Assembly (NCBI GenBank): GCA_964633975.1 | Contig: CAZWKX010000033.1 | Location: 1-22,284 of the forward strand | Reading direction: 5' to 3' | DNA length: 22,284 bases | Source of the DNA: CAZWKX01 sp964633975 | Lineage (GTDB): Bacteria > Actinomycetota > Acidimicrobiia > Spongiisociales > UBA11373 | Shown: positions 14,199 to 22,052 of the stretch, in pieces | How positions within the stretch are numbered: the first letter of the stretch is position 1 | How the letters are laid out: each line of letters starts with the position of its first letter | Position numbers and translations under genes: made by a program | The notes under the pieces: model-generated | Told to the model about the DNA's origin: nothing | Database searches by the model: none | Seen by the model: the letters and a program-made list of their open reading frames with translations, nothing else

Positions 14199-14680
14199 CG
14201 GGGAGCCATAGGCCGTGGAGCCGGCTTCTCCATGTGGACCAGCTCGAGGGCACCATGCAGAGACTCCCGGCGCGTCTCGTGGTAGCCGAAACGGCGGTAG
14301 AGGCGCAGATTGGCTTCGCTGCGGTCCCCGGTGAACAGCTCGAAACGGTCGACTCTGCCGACCAGACGCTCCTCGATCTCGGCCAGGAGCCTCGTGCCCA
14401 GGCCCCGACCCTGAAGATCGGGGGCCACGATGAGCCGCCCTATGTGTCCGGTGCGACCATCGACGCGGGCCCGCACCGAGCCGACCACCCGCCCACCGGC
14501 GATCGCCTTGAGGGTGAGGCATTCGGCCAGCTCGGCCCTGAGCTCGTCCAGCGTCTGGGTCAGCGGCGGAATGTCCGGGTCGCCGTAGAGCAGCGCCTCA
14601 CTCACGTAGGCGGCCCGCTGGAGAATGAGGACCTCTCCGATGTCCTCGACACCAGCTTCAACGATCTCTACGTCACTCAC
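14195..14680 (-). CDS. GNAT N-acetyltransferase
   Basis: This 161-residue single-domain GNAT protein has motif A at IGRLIVAPDLQGRGLGTRLL (about 80-99), with the QGRGLG pyrophosphate loop. Motif B is at TGDRSEANLRLYRRFGYHETRRE (about 116-138), a conserved S-x-N-x-x-LY pattern. The GTG 14680 start gives MSDVEIVEAGVEDIGEV. A beta-strand pair, KAIAGGRVVGSVRARVD, precedes motif A. The C-terminal LELVHMEKPAP is typical of small-molecule acetyltransferases. The substrate is unknown. Its 3' end overlaps the convergent cysE end by 4 nt. Confidence 0.9.
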   Translation of the reverse strand: MSDVEIVEAGVEDIGEVLILQRAAYVSEALLYGDPDIPPLTQTLDELRAELAECLTLKAIAGGRVVGSVRARVDGRTGHIGRLIVAPDLQGRGLGTRLLAEIEERLVGRVDRFELFTGDRSEANLRLYRRFGYHETRRESLHGALELVHMEKPAPRPMAPR

Positions 14681-14753
14681 GGGGCCATTCCGGTGGTTCC
14701 GGCTCGACGCCGGCAGGCTCTCACCCTGTCAACAACCTCCGGAAGAGAGCCGG

Positions 14754-15284
14754 CTAGTCCATCACTTCCGCCGGCGACGCTACAACGGCCTGTGCCTCGC
14801 GTGCCGGATAGGCCACCTGGAAGAACCCGTACCAGGCCAGGCAGGCAAAAGCCACCAAGCCGATCCCTATGCCGAGGAGCAGCAAACCAAAACCGACATC
14901 AAAGCCTCCCGGCGCTCCCGTGACGAACTGGGCGGACACGCTCGTTTCCCGATAGAACTCGATGCAGGCGGCGGCCACGAACAAGCCGCCTTGGCACAGC
15001 AGCCAGAAGCCGGAGAGCGCAAGGCCGACACCGGGCAGCAAACGCGATCCTTCGCCGGGCGTCGCCAGAAACACCGATGGCAGCATGATCACGATGGCCC
15101 CCAGCACGGCAGGCGCAACCAGCCCAAGCTCGGCCAGCGCCAGGATGTGGTCCCCGGTGCTCAGCACGTTGGGCGCCACAAGCACCGCGATCATCAGTCC
15201 AATCCAAGACAGGATCGTCGCCAGCAGAACCGTCAAACCGACACTGGTAGCGACAGGCTTCCAGCCGCCGTCTCCGTCCTTCAT
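14754..15284 (-). CDS. four-helix integral membrane protein, unknown
   Basis: This 176-residue protein begins MKDGDGGWKPVATSVGLTV. Four hydrophobic segments are seen at about 11-36, 45-72, 84-106 and 130-162. A polar loop (YRETSVSAQFVTGAPGGFD) lies between helices 3 and 4, and the cytoplasmic-type tail ends PAREAQAVVASPAEVMD. ATG 15284 is chosen because GGAGGTG sits about 6 nt upstream; longer in-frame starts add a low-complexity Val/Ser/Ala stretch that is the complement of the lipoprotein leader. The family is not recognised. A transport or sensing role cannot be inferred. Confidence 0.65.
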   Translation of the reverse strand: MKDGDGGWKPVATSVGLTVLLATILSWIGLMIAVLVAPNVLSTGDHILALAELGLVAPAVLGAIVIMLPSVFLATPGEGSRLLPGVGLALSGFWLLCQGGLFVAAACIEFYRETSVSAQFVTGAPGGFDVGFGLLLLGIGIGLVAFACLAWYGFFQVAYPAREAQAVVASPAEVMD

Positions 15285-15453
15285 CCGAACACCTCCGTCC
15301 AAGCGTGGGCCCAAGCGTACGACACACGGCCCCAGCGTGCCGCCATCCCCGCCGTGCGAGCAGGCGCATGGGGGCGTAATCTGCGCCTGCTGACCGATCC
15401 GCAGCTGCGCCGATACCGGTGACGGCTCTTGGACTGAAGAAAGGGAGCCAGCA

Positions 15454-16281
15454 ATGCGCACACGCAAGGCCAGGACGCCGATCATGATCCTCTGTCTGCT
15501 GATGCTTCTGGCGCTCGTCGCCGCCTGCAGCGACAACACGTCGATCTTGCCGGGGGACGGTGACGGGGGAGAGACCACTACCACGGCCGCCGGGACCGAG
15601 ACCACCGCCGGTCCCGAGGAGACGACCACGACGGCAACACCTGCGACTGAGGAACCGACCACGACGGCGGCGCCGCTGCCCACCGCAGCCGACAGCCTGG
15701 CCGCCTTCTTTGCCGCGGCCGAAGATCTCGACAACCGGATCGTCAACGCCGCCAACACGTTCAATGCCGGCTTCGACGAAAGCGCTATGACCCTGTCCGG
15801 TACCGGAACGTCGGCGGTGAACGCCCTCAATGCGGGACCGGTAGCCGAACTCATCCCCGCCGGGCTGTCACCGAACCTCGAGCGCGCCGTGCTGGCCGTC
15901 TACGCCGACCTGGACAGCCGCATCGCCGCCATGCAGCAAGCGGCCAGTCACATGTTCCCCACCGAACACGACTACGTCATGGACTGTCTGGCACTCGGCG
16001 GAACGTCCTTCTACCGCTTCGACAACGACCTGAACCAGGCCAAGGCGCTGGCGGCGTTGGAGCCGCCGCCCACCGCAGCTCCCGACTCGGAGGCGGCCGG
16101 TGTCCTGGCCGTGCGCATCGCCGCCATCCACTCGATGAACTTCGGGTGTGAATCGTGTGGAGGGGTGCAGTACGACTCCCACATACCGGTCGACTGGGCA
16201 GGCCGAACGGTCGCCGGCGGTGTGAATTTCGACGCCAACTTCGTCGGCGGGTCGTGGGTGATCCTCATCTACGCCTGCTGA
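15454..16281 (+). CDS. Thr-rich lipoprotein, unknown function
   Basis: This 275-residue precursor has a basic N-terminus, a hydrophobic helix, and lipobox LVAAC with the lipidated Cys at 25, so it is exported and anchored to the outer face of the membrane. Residues about 38-76 form a Thr/Pro/Glu linker (TTTTAAGTETTAGPEETTTT), typical of actinobacterial surface lipoproteins. The globular part (80-275) is mostly helical up to about 170 (LAAFFAAAEDLDNRIVNAAN). It then has a Cys-containing end: MDCLAL, the pair CESCGG and a terminal YAC. The paired cysteines could form disulfides outside the cell. GAAAGGGAG upstream supports ATG 15454. It is convergent with the molybdoenzyme gene, with a 10-nt gap. 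No family recognised. Confidence 0.8.
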   Translation: MRTRKARTPIMILCLLMLLALVAACSDNTSILPGDGDGGETTTTAAGTETTAGPEETTTTATPATEEPTTTAAPLPTAADSLAAFFAAAEDLDNRIVNAANTFNAGFDESAMTLSGTGTSAVNALNAGPVAELIPAGLSPNLERAVLAVYADLDSRIAAMQQAASHMFPTEHDYVMDCLALGGTSFYRFDNDLNQAKALAALEPPPTAAPDSEAAGVLAVRIAAIHSMNFGCESCGGVQYDSHIPVDWAGRTVAGGVNFDANFVGGSWVILIYAC

Positions 16282-16291
16282 GAGAAGCGAC

Positions 16292-17824
16292 TCACGCGGC
16301 CCTGAAGAACACCTGATGGTGACCGGTGGCACCGTCGGGCATGGCGTAGTGCTGCTCGGCGGTCTGGATCTCTCCATCGCCGCCGATGGCCCGCACCTCG
16401 AGCTGGTGCTCGCCTACGGCAACCTCGAACCGGCCCCGCCACTGCACCCAGGATCGGTCGGACAGCGGCGTGCTCAACTCCATTGCAGCCCAGGGACCTT
16501 CGTCGAGACGCACCTCGGCGCCGTCGATGCCTTGCAACGACGCCCAGGCCACCCCGGCCACGGTGATGGTGCCCGCCTCCACCTGGGCGCCCCGGCGCGG
16601 CACGTCGATCCTCGACTGAAGCTTCATCGGCGCCTCTTTCGCCCAGCCCCTCACGATCCAGTAGGCGTCGAAGTCGCCCCAGCCCGCCAGCTCGATCTCC
16701 GACAGCCATTTGGTCGCAGACACGTAGCCGTACAGGCCGGGCACGATGAGCCGTGCCGGGTATCCGTGCTCGCGCGGCAGCGGCTCGCCGTTCATGGTCA
16801 GGGCCACCAGCGGCTCCCTGCCGTCGTAGACCAGCTCGGTGGGAAAGCCAACGGTGAAGCCGTCGATGGAACGGCCCACCACCTGGGTCCCCTCCGGCTG
16901 CACGCCGGCTTGATCCAGGATGTCCGCCAAGCGGGCGCCGGCCCAGCGAGCGTTGCCGATGAGATACCCGCCCACACCGTTCGACACGCACGCCAGCGTG
17001 GCGTACTGCTCCAACAGACGCATATCGAGCAGATCCTGGTACGACAACTCAAGCTGCCGGTCGGTGAGGCCGCCGACCCGCAAGCTCCAGGTGGCGGCGT
17101 TGATCTCCGGCACGGCCAGCGCCGTGTCGATCCGGAAGAAATCCTCGTTTGGCACCACGATCGGGGTGAGGCCGGGCACGTCGAACGAGGACGACGGACC
17201 CAAATGAGACAGCAGCGGCGACGAGGAGGGCAAACCTTCCGCTGGGGGCGGCTCCGACACCGAGCCGACAAGCCAGCGGCCTACGGCACCGGCTCCGGCG
17301 GCAAGCAGGCCGGCTGTAGCCGCCAAGCCGATGAAGCGGCGGCGCTCTGGATCGAAGGCTCGATCGTCGCCCTCCGCCGTCTTCTCGTATCGCGCCATCC
17401 GCAGCAGCGCCCAGAGGACGCCGATGCCCGCGCCAGTTGCCACCACTTCCGCCCCGGACGTCGCCCAAGCGTTGACCAGCGGCTGCCCAACACCCGCCGC
17501 CAGCCCGAGACCGCCGAAGACCACAAAGAGCGCAGCCCCGACCATGAACCAGCGAGCCGCCAGAACCCCGGCGAGCCATCCGAGGCCTAGGGCGATGATC
17601 ACCGTGCCGACGGTGAGGGCGTCCTTGTCACCCGTGCCGAACACGCTGATGGCGAATTCCTTCAGCCATCCGGGCACGTGATCAACGACGAACCCACCCA
17701 CCGAAGCCAACGGCGAAGGCACAGACGAAAACGCCCCGGCCAGTAGCTCGCCGATCCCGAGGGCAACTCCGGCGGAGACGAGCCCCGAAACACCGGCTCG
17801 GGCCGCAGGCAGCTTCCCAGGCAT
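16292..17824 (-). CDS. membrane-anchored sulfite-oxidase-family molybdopterin oxidoreductase
   Basis: The protein has 510 residues. Residues 1-165 hold about four to five transmembrane helices (GVSGLVSAGVALGIGELLAG, DALTVGTVIIALGLGWLAGV and others). An Arg-rich stretch and another hydrophobic helix follow (RRRFIGLAATAGLLAAGAGA, about 188-207). The molybdopterin domain (about 240-415) has VPNEDFFRIDTAL, the molybdenum-ligand Cys in ATLACVSNGVGG, and HGYPARLIVPGLYGYVSATKW. A C-terminal immunoglobulin-like dimerisation domain (about 425-510) has VAWASLQGIDGAEVRLD. The catalytic part would face outside the membrane. The physiological substrate is unclear: sulfite, or another oxyanion or S-oxide. 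The ATG 17824 start lies 6 nt after TATCTT, and no Shine-Dalgarno sequence is seen. Confidence 0.9.
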   Translation of the reverse strand: MPGKLPAARAGVSGLVSAGVALGIGELLAGAFSSVPSPLASVGGFVVDHVPGWLKEFAISVFGTGDKDALTVGTVIIALGLGWLAGVLAARWFMVGAALFVVFGGLGLAAGVGQPLVNAWATSGAEVVATGAGIGVLWALLRMARYEKTAEGDDRAFDPERRRFIGLAATAGLLAAGAGAVGRWLVGSVSEPPPAEGLPSSSPLLSHLGPSSSFDVPGLTPIVVPNEDFFRIDTALAVPEINAATWSLRVGGLTDRQLELSYQDLLDMRLLEQYATLACVSNGVGGYLIGNARWAGARLADILDQAGVQPEGTQVVGRSIDGFTVGFPTELVYDGREPLVALTMNGEPLPREHGYPARLIVPGLYGYVSATKWLSEIELAGWGDFDAYWIVRGWAKEAPMKLQSRIDVPRRGAQVEAGTITVAGVAWASLQGIDGAEVRLDEGPWAAMELSTPLSDRSWVQWRGRFEVAVGEHQLEVRAIGGDGEIQTAEQHYAMPDGATGHHQVFFRAA

Positions 17825-17830
17825 GTCGGG

Positions 17831-17836
17831 AAGATA
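17831..17836 (-). promoter_or_regulatory. -10 box, leaderless-type promoter for molybdoenzyme
   Basis: On the minus strand TATCTT is followed by CCCGAC and ATG 17824. The 6-nt spacing puts the transcription start at the start codon. A GTGACA at 17847-17852 is too close (10 nt) to be a normal -35. Confidence 0.5.
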
Positions 17837-17960
17837 GGGGAGGGCGTGTCACAAACCGGAGGAGAGATCTCAGAATGCAAATGGCAGAGCCGAGGTCGGC
17901 GACGACACCTCTGCAGCCTGATGAGCGCGTGTGTCTCGTCTGCCGCTGCCACCAGGTGCT

Positions 17961-19577
17961 TCAGCCGCCGCAGTCGGCTTCCACCGTGCCCAACGTGGTG
18001 CCGGCCGACACGCCGGCCAGGAGGTCGGCCACACCGGCTCGCACGGCCGGCGCGTCGACTATCGGGAGGTTCATGTAGTTGAGGCCCTCGACGTACGGGT
18101 ACGACGAGATGGAGAATGTGGCTATGTCGTCGGCTTGCAGCGAGCCAACCGCCTCAATGATGTAGGGGAGGTAGTCGAGCGGGATGTTGGTCGTCGTCGA
18201 GGTGCGAATCGCCTCGCTGATGACCGGGAAGCGCAATAGCAGCGTCGTCATGTTGATCTCGGCCGCAACGTCGCGCATCATGCAATGCTGCCGCCGCATC
18301 CTCTCTTGGGCTCCGGTGGTGCGATCTCGCACGTAGGCGAGCGCCTGATGACCGTCGAGAACGTACTCCCCCGGCTCGACGGTGATACGGACCGGCTCCT
18401 CGCCCTCCCTGGCCGGCGAGTAGGCCACATCCATGCTCTCGGTCACGGTCACATGCACGCCGCCGAGGGCATCCACCAGATCCACGAAGCCGGCGAAGTC
18501 CACCAGCACGTAGTAGTCGATCTCGATGCCGAGCAGCCGTGACAGCGTTTGGCGGAGCGCCTCCATCCCCGGATCCGGCGCGTCGGGAAACGTGTGCACC
18601 CAGTTGTGAGTGTGTACGTACAGGTAGTTGATGCGGTCGGCGTAGCAGTCGCAGGGCTCCATCTCAGGCTGCGGCGGCAGCTCGGCCCCGGAAGCCCGCG
18701 CCTCGGCCAGGTCCTCCGCATACGCCCGATCCTCGTGCCATTGCTGCACCTGGATCATGGTGTTCGCTCGGGACCACGCCGGGGGCAGTGGAACGTCGAC
18801 GAGATCCCGATACACGCTGATGAGCGCAGCCTTGCCGGTCACCAGATCCACGCTGGCCACGATCATCACATCGGTGCGCAGATCTTGTCGGCCCGGCCCG
18901 AAGTCGCCCCCGGCCAGCAGCACAGTGAGGCGATCACCCAACGGGCTGTCCGCAGCGACGGTGCTCGAGGTGGGCGCCACCGTCGAGGTGCTGGTGCCGA
19001 CGATTGTGGTCGAAGGCGCCGGCGTGGTGGTGGTCGAGGACGACAGGGTGGGCCCCAGGTCGGCGTCGGGATCCTGGGCCAGGAGCTGCTCTTCCCGCTC
19101 GGCAAGCGACGGCACGGAGTCGCCGCCGAATACCGTCTCCAGGGTGCCGAGCGCCTCGGTGGCGTACCAGTGCACGATGACGTGCGGTACCAACAGCACG
19201 GCCACCAGCAAGAGCACTGCGGCCCGCCAGGCCCACGTGGCCACCGATCCACCGGCGGGAGCCCGCCGGTGGAGCCACGCATCTCCTACCGCGACCAGTC
19301 GCTCGAGTGCCAGTGCGGCGTTCAACGCGACCAGGGCCCACAGCCACCGCGGCTGCACGAGCAACTTGGCCACGCCGACGCTGCCTTCCCGGCTCACGGC
19401 CACCAGAACGACGATCAGGATGCCTATGCCGGTCAGCGCCGGCAGGGCCAACAGCAGCCCGCGCCATCGGCGGCCATCGAACCATTGACCGAGCCCGGGC
19501 AGGAGCGCGGAGAGAAACGCCGACCTCTCGGCTTGAGGTGCCCCAAAACGACGACTCGACATCGGTGGTCCCGCCAC
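17961..19577 (-). CDS. LytR-CpsA-Psr (LCP) family cell-wall protein
   Basis: LCP enzymes attach secondary polymers (teichoic acid or arabinogalactan-type) to peptidoglycan from lipid carriers outside the membrane. This 538-residue protein starts at GTG 19577, with GGGAGG 6 nt upstream, and reads MAGPPMSSRRFGAPQAERS. The N-terminal half has about four hydrophobic helices (LLLALPALTGIGILIVVLVA and others). A Ser/Thr linker (TTTTPAPSTTIVGTSTST, about 185-210) precedes the LCP domain (about 220-500). Characteristic pieces are DVMIVASVDLVTGKAALISVYRDL, RINYLYVHTHNW, DYYVLVDFAGFVDLVDALGGV and LDGHQALAYVRDRTTGAQERMRRQ, including the Arg cluster that binds the pyrophosphate. The usual LCP has one N-terminal helix, so the multi-helix front is unusual. 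TTG 19616 is a weaker alternative start. Confidence 0.88.
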   Translation of the reverse strand: MAGPPMSSRRFGAPQAERSAFLSALLPGLGQWFDGRRWRGLLLALPALTGIGILIVVLVAVSREGSVGVAKLLVQPRWLWALVALNAALALERLVAVGDAWLHRRAPAGGSVATWAWRAAVLLLVAVLLVPHVIVHWYATEALGTLETVFGGDSVPSLAEREEQLLAQDPDADLGPTLSSSTTTTPAPSTTIVGTSTSTVAPTSSTVAADSPLGDRLTVLLAGGDFGPGRQDLRTDVMIVASVDLVTGKAALISVYRDLVDVPLPPAWSRANTMIQVQQWHEDRAYAEDLAEARASGAELPPQPEMEPCDCYADRINYLYVHTHNWVHTFPDAPDPGMEALRQTLSRLLGIEIDYYVLVDFAGFVDLVDALGGVHVTVTESMDVAYSPAREGEEPVRITVEPGEYVLDGHQALAYVRDRTTGAQERMRRQHCMMRDVAAEINMTTLLLRFPVISEAIRTSTTTNIPLDYLPYIIEAVGSLQADDIATFSISSYPYVEGLNYMNLPIVDAPAVRAGVADLLAGVSAGTTLGTVEADCGG

Positions 19578-19649
19578 GAAGTACCTCCCATCCGGAACGC
19601 TACTGCTGCGGCCCAAATAGCAGCGTGCGGCAGACCGGCAAGAGGGCTA

Positions 19650-19717
19650 GGAGTCCAGAATTCAGAATCCAAACGGCAGAAAGGCGTACAGCACCAGCAT
19701 TCTGCATTCTGGCCTCC
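19650..19717. repeat. heptad inverted repeat, copy 3
   Basis: The left arm is GGAGTCC, AGAATTC, AGAATCC (19650-19670). The right arm is GCATTCT, GCATTCT, GGCCTCC (19697-19717), near-complementary to the left arm unit by unit, with 26 nt between. It lies between the glcF stop (19738, minus) and the LCP gene start, that is, downstream of glcF. Like the other copies it sits at the 3' end of a minus-strand gene. Confidence 0.7.
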
Positions 19718-19737
19718 GATGCCTCCGACCCTGCTGC

Positions 19738-20943
19738 TCAAAGACGCTCGGCGTACAGCTCCACCGGGTGTGCTACACGGAATCTGCGACCCAAGTAGGC
19801 CCGCAGCTGCATCTCGCAGCCGGCATTTGCCGAAGCCACGATCGTCGCGCCCGAAGCCCGCACCAGGTCGGCGATGCGCCGCCCCAGCGCCGCCGACTCT
19901 TTCGGGTGTGCCACCGCCCAGGCCCCGGCCGCCCCGCAGCAGAGGCCGTCGGGATCGATCTCCACCACTTCATAGCCCGCCGCCTCCACGATCAGGCGCG
20001 GCTCCTCGACGATCCGCTGCGCCTGGCGCAGATGGCAAGGGTCCTGCAGCGCCACCCTGCCGGCCGCCGACCGCAGCCGGGGCAGCCGTCCCACGCAGAT
20101 GGCCTCCGCTACCACCTCGGTGATGTCACGCACCCGGGCCGCCAGCTCGGCGCCCTCCTCCCCGGCCCAGTGTTCGTAGTCCTTCAGCTGTGCGCCGCAG
20201 CCCGCCACGTCGGCCACGATGATGTCCGCCCCACGAAACGCGTCGACGTTGCGGGCCGCCAGCTCCGCCGCCTCGGCGGCAGCCCCCTCGTGAGCGGCCA
20301 AGGCGCCGCAGCAGGTCTGCCGAGCGGGCACGATCACCCGGTACCCGGCCCGCCGCAGCAGCTCGATCGTCACCTCATGCAGCCCCCCGAACCAGGGCTC
20401 AGCAACACACCCAGCCAGCAGGCCCGCCGTCCCCGTCTCCTCCCCGTATGCGGGCAGGTCGAGCCCACGCACCCGGCGAGCAAAGAAAGGAACCCGCCGC
20501 AGACCGGCCACGTTGCGCCAGCGGCCCCGCAGCCAGAGGCGAGCACCCAGCCTCTGCAACAGCGCCAGCTCGAAGGTTGCCACCCTTACCAGCGGCGGCG
20601 AAGCGACCCAGCGCCCGAAGACGCGCCGGCGCCACCTTCCGGCGTACCCGGCCTCCGCCAACTCCGAGCGGGCCCCCGTCACCGCCCTGCCGAAGGGCAC
20701 CAGCGCCGGGCACGCCGCCTCGCAGGCTCGGCATTGCAGGCACAGGTCGATGATGCCGGCGAAGGTCTCGTCGAGCGGCGCCACACCGTCGGCCACGGCA
20801 GCCATGGCCAGGAGTCGCCCCCGCGGCGAGGCGGTTTCGTCGCCGGTGAGCCGGAAGGTGGGGCACACCGGCAGGCAGAGGCCACATGAGATGCACCGCT
20901 CCACCTCGGCCGGGGTCGGCGCCCAGGGTGTACGCCAGACCAT
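19738..20943 (-). CDS. glcF: glycolate oxidase iron-sulfur subunit
   Basis: This electron-transfer subunit of glycolate dehydrogenase oxidises glycolate to glyoxylate together with GlcD and GlcE. Its 401 residues begin MVWRTPWAPTPAEVE. Two [4Fe-4S] motifs are present, CISCGLCLPVCP (17-28) and CLQCRACEAACP (about 68-79). Two Cys-rich CCG repeats follow: GLLAGCVAEPWF with TCCGALAAHEG and GCGAQLKDYEHW, then DPCHLRQAQR with LCCGAAGAWAV and NAGCEMQL. Length and order match GlcF. The ATG at 20943 shares its A with the glcE stop (TGATG), indicating coupling. A GC-rich in-frame extension to 21666 lies antisense-like within glcE and is not real. Related LutAB-type proteins are an alternative, but the D-E-F order favours glycolate oxidase. 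Confidence 0.92.
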   Translation of the reverse strand: MVWRTPWAPTPAEVERCISCGLCLPVCPTFRLTGDETASPRGRLLAMAAVADGVAPLDETFAGIIDLCLQCRACEAACPALVPFGRAVTGARSELAEAGYAGRWRRRVFGRWVASPPLVRVATFELALLQRLGARLWLRGRWRNVAGLRRVPFFARRVRGLDLPAYGEETGTAGLLAGCVAEPWFGGLHEVTIELLRRAGYRVIVPARQTCCGALAAHEGAAAEAAELAARNVDAFRGADIIVADVAGCGAQLKDYEHWAGEEGAELAARVRDITEVVAEAICVGRLPRLRSAAGRVALQDPCHLRQAQRIVEEPRLIVEAAGYEVVEIDPDGLCCGAAGAWAVAHPKESAALGRRIADLVRASGATIVASANAGCEMQLRAYLGRRFRVAHPVELYAERL

Positions 20944-22052
20944 CACAGCCCTCCGGGAAGGCGGCCCGGGTTCAGCACGCCCGCCGGGTCGAAAGCGGCC
21001 TTCAGGCGCTGCTGCAGCTCGATGGTGTCCGGAACCGCCCCCCAAGGGTCGAGCTGCCGGTACACGTCGTCCGGCGTCGATACCAGAACCAGCGCACCGC
21101 CGACACCCTCGGCCCATGCCCGAAGCCGGCTCAGCCCGGCGACGTCGGCCACAGCGAACCCGCCCAGCACCTCGCCGACCCCAAAAGCGGCCCTGTAACA
21201 GACGGCGCCGTCCAGCAGGCACACCGCCCGGCGGGTCAAGGCCGGCGGAACCCGGATCGACGCCAGGACCGGAGCCGCCGCAGGCTCGGGCCATCGGTGC
21301 CCGTCGAGCGCCTCGCCGCTCAGCGCCGCCGCCTGCGCCGCCACATCGTCCTCGGCGCCTTCGAGGTACACCATCGCCCTGCCGTCGGCCTCCACCACGG
21401 CGAGGGGCCGGTGCAGGACCCGCAGCGCCTCTTCCGGGTCGTCCACCTGCACCGTGGAGCGGGTCGATGGCGCCGGCCACAGCCGCAGGCACACTTGGGT
21501 GAGCACCCCCAACGTCCCGAATGAACCGGTGGCCACACGAGCCAGCCCATAGCCGGCGGCGTTCTTCACCACCCGGGCCCCGCCGTGCACGATCCGGCCG
21601 TCGCCGGTGGCCAGCACCACCTCGAGCACCCTGTTGCGGGTGGGGCCGTAGCGGAGCCGCCGCCACCCGGAGATCCCGGCGGCGACGCAGCCGCCTACCG
21701 TGGCTTCGCCGGGCGCCTCGGGCAGCAAGGCCGTCTGCCCGGCTTGGGCCACGTGCCGCTCCAGGTCGGCCACCCGGACCCCGGCCTCGACCACGACGGT
21801 GAGATCCTCCGGCTGCCAGTCCACGATGCGATTCAGGCCGCCGGTCGACAGCAGCAGGCCGGGTGACACCCGGCCGCCGAGACCTTGGTGTGTGCCGCCG
21901 CCCCAGGGAACGACTGTGACCGCCCGTTCGGAGGCGGCGGCGAGGACCGCAGCCACCTGCTCGGGCCGCTCCGGCACCAGAGTCAGCCCGGCGTCGGGGA
22001 CGCCGGCGACGGAGGCGGCCAGGTCCCGAAATCGGCGCCGCAGAGCCTTCAT
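20943..22052 (-). CDS. glcE: glycolate oxidase FAD-binding subunit
   Basis: This 369-residue FAD-binding PCMH-fold protein has VTVVPWGGGTHQGLGGRV (about 45-62), DLTVVVEAGVRVADLERHV, and PEAPGEATVGGCVAAGISGWRRLRYG (about 110-135). NAAGYGLARVATGSFGTLGVLTQV (about 164-187) follows. It ends FDPAGVLNPGRL, the usual terminus of this family. GlcE is the shorter, less complete flavin subunit that partners GlcD and GlcF. The ATG at 22052 overlaps the glcD stop codon as ATGA, and its own stop overlaps glcF, so the three genes are translationally coupled. Confidence 0.92.
   Translation of the reverse strand: MKALRRRFRDLAASVAGVPDAGLTLVPERPEQVAAVLAAASERAVTVVPWGGGTHQGLGGRVSPGLLLSTGGLNRIVDWQPEDLTVVVEAGVRVADLERHVAQAGQTALLPEAPGEATVGGCVAAGISGWRRLRYGPTRNRVLEVVLATGDGRIVHGGARVVKNAAGYGLARVATGSFGTLGVLTQVCLRLWPAPSTRSTVQVDDPEEALRVLHRPLAVVEADGRAMVYLEGAEDDVAAQAAALSGEALDGHRWPEPAAAPVLASIRVPPALTRRAVCLLDGAVCYRAAFGVGEVLGGFAVADVAGLSRLRAWAEGVGGALVLVSTPDDVYRQLDPWGAVPDTIELQQRLKAAFDPAGVLNPGRLPGGL

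Noticed and set aside
14704..14732. TTGACA on the minus strand upstream of the GNAT gene at 14195-14680
   Set aside because: A good -35 match at 14727-14732, but the hexamer 17 nt downstream (CGTCGA) is not -10-like, so a promoter is not supported.
18549..20123. 524-codon plus-strand frame opposite the LCP gene and glcF
   Set aside because: Composition is Arg/Pro/Gly-rich, it crosses the repeat at 19650-19717, and it lies antisense to two well-supported genes.
20944..21666. N-terminal extension of the glcF frame
   Set aside because: It lies wholly within glcE in another frame and is low-complexity Arg/Gly/Ala. The family N-terminus begins at the ATG at 20943, which also couples with the glcE stop.
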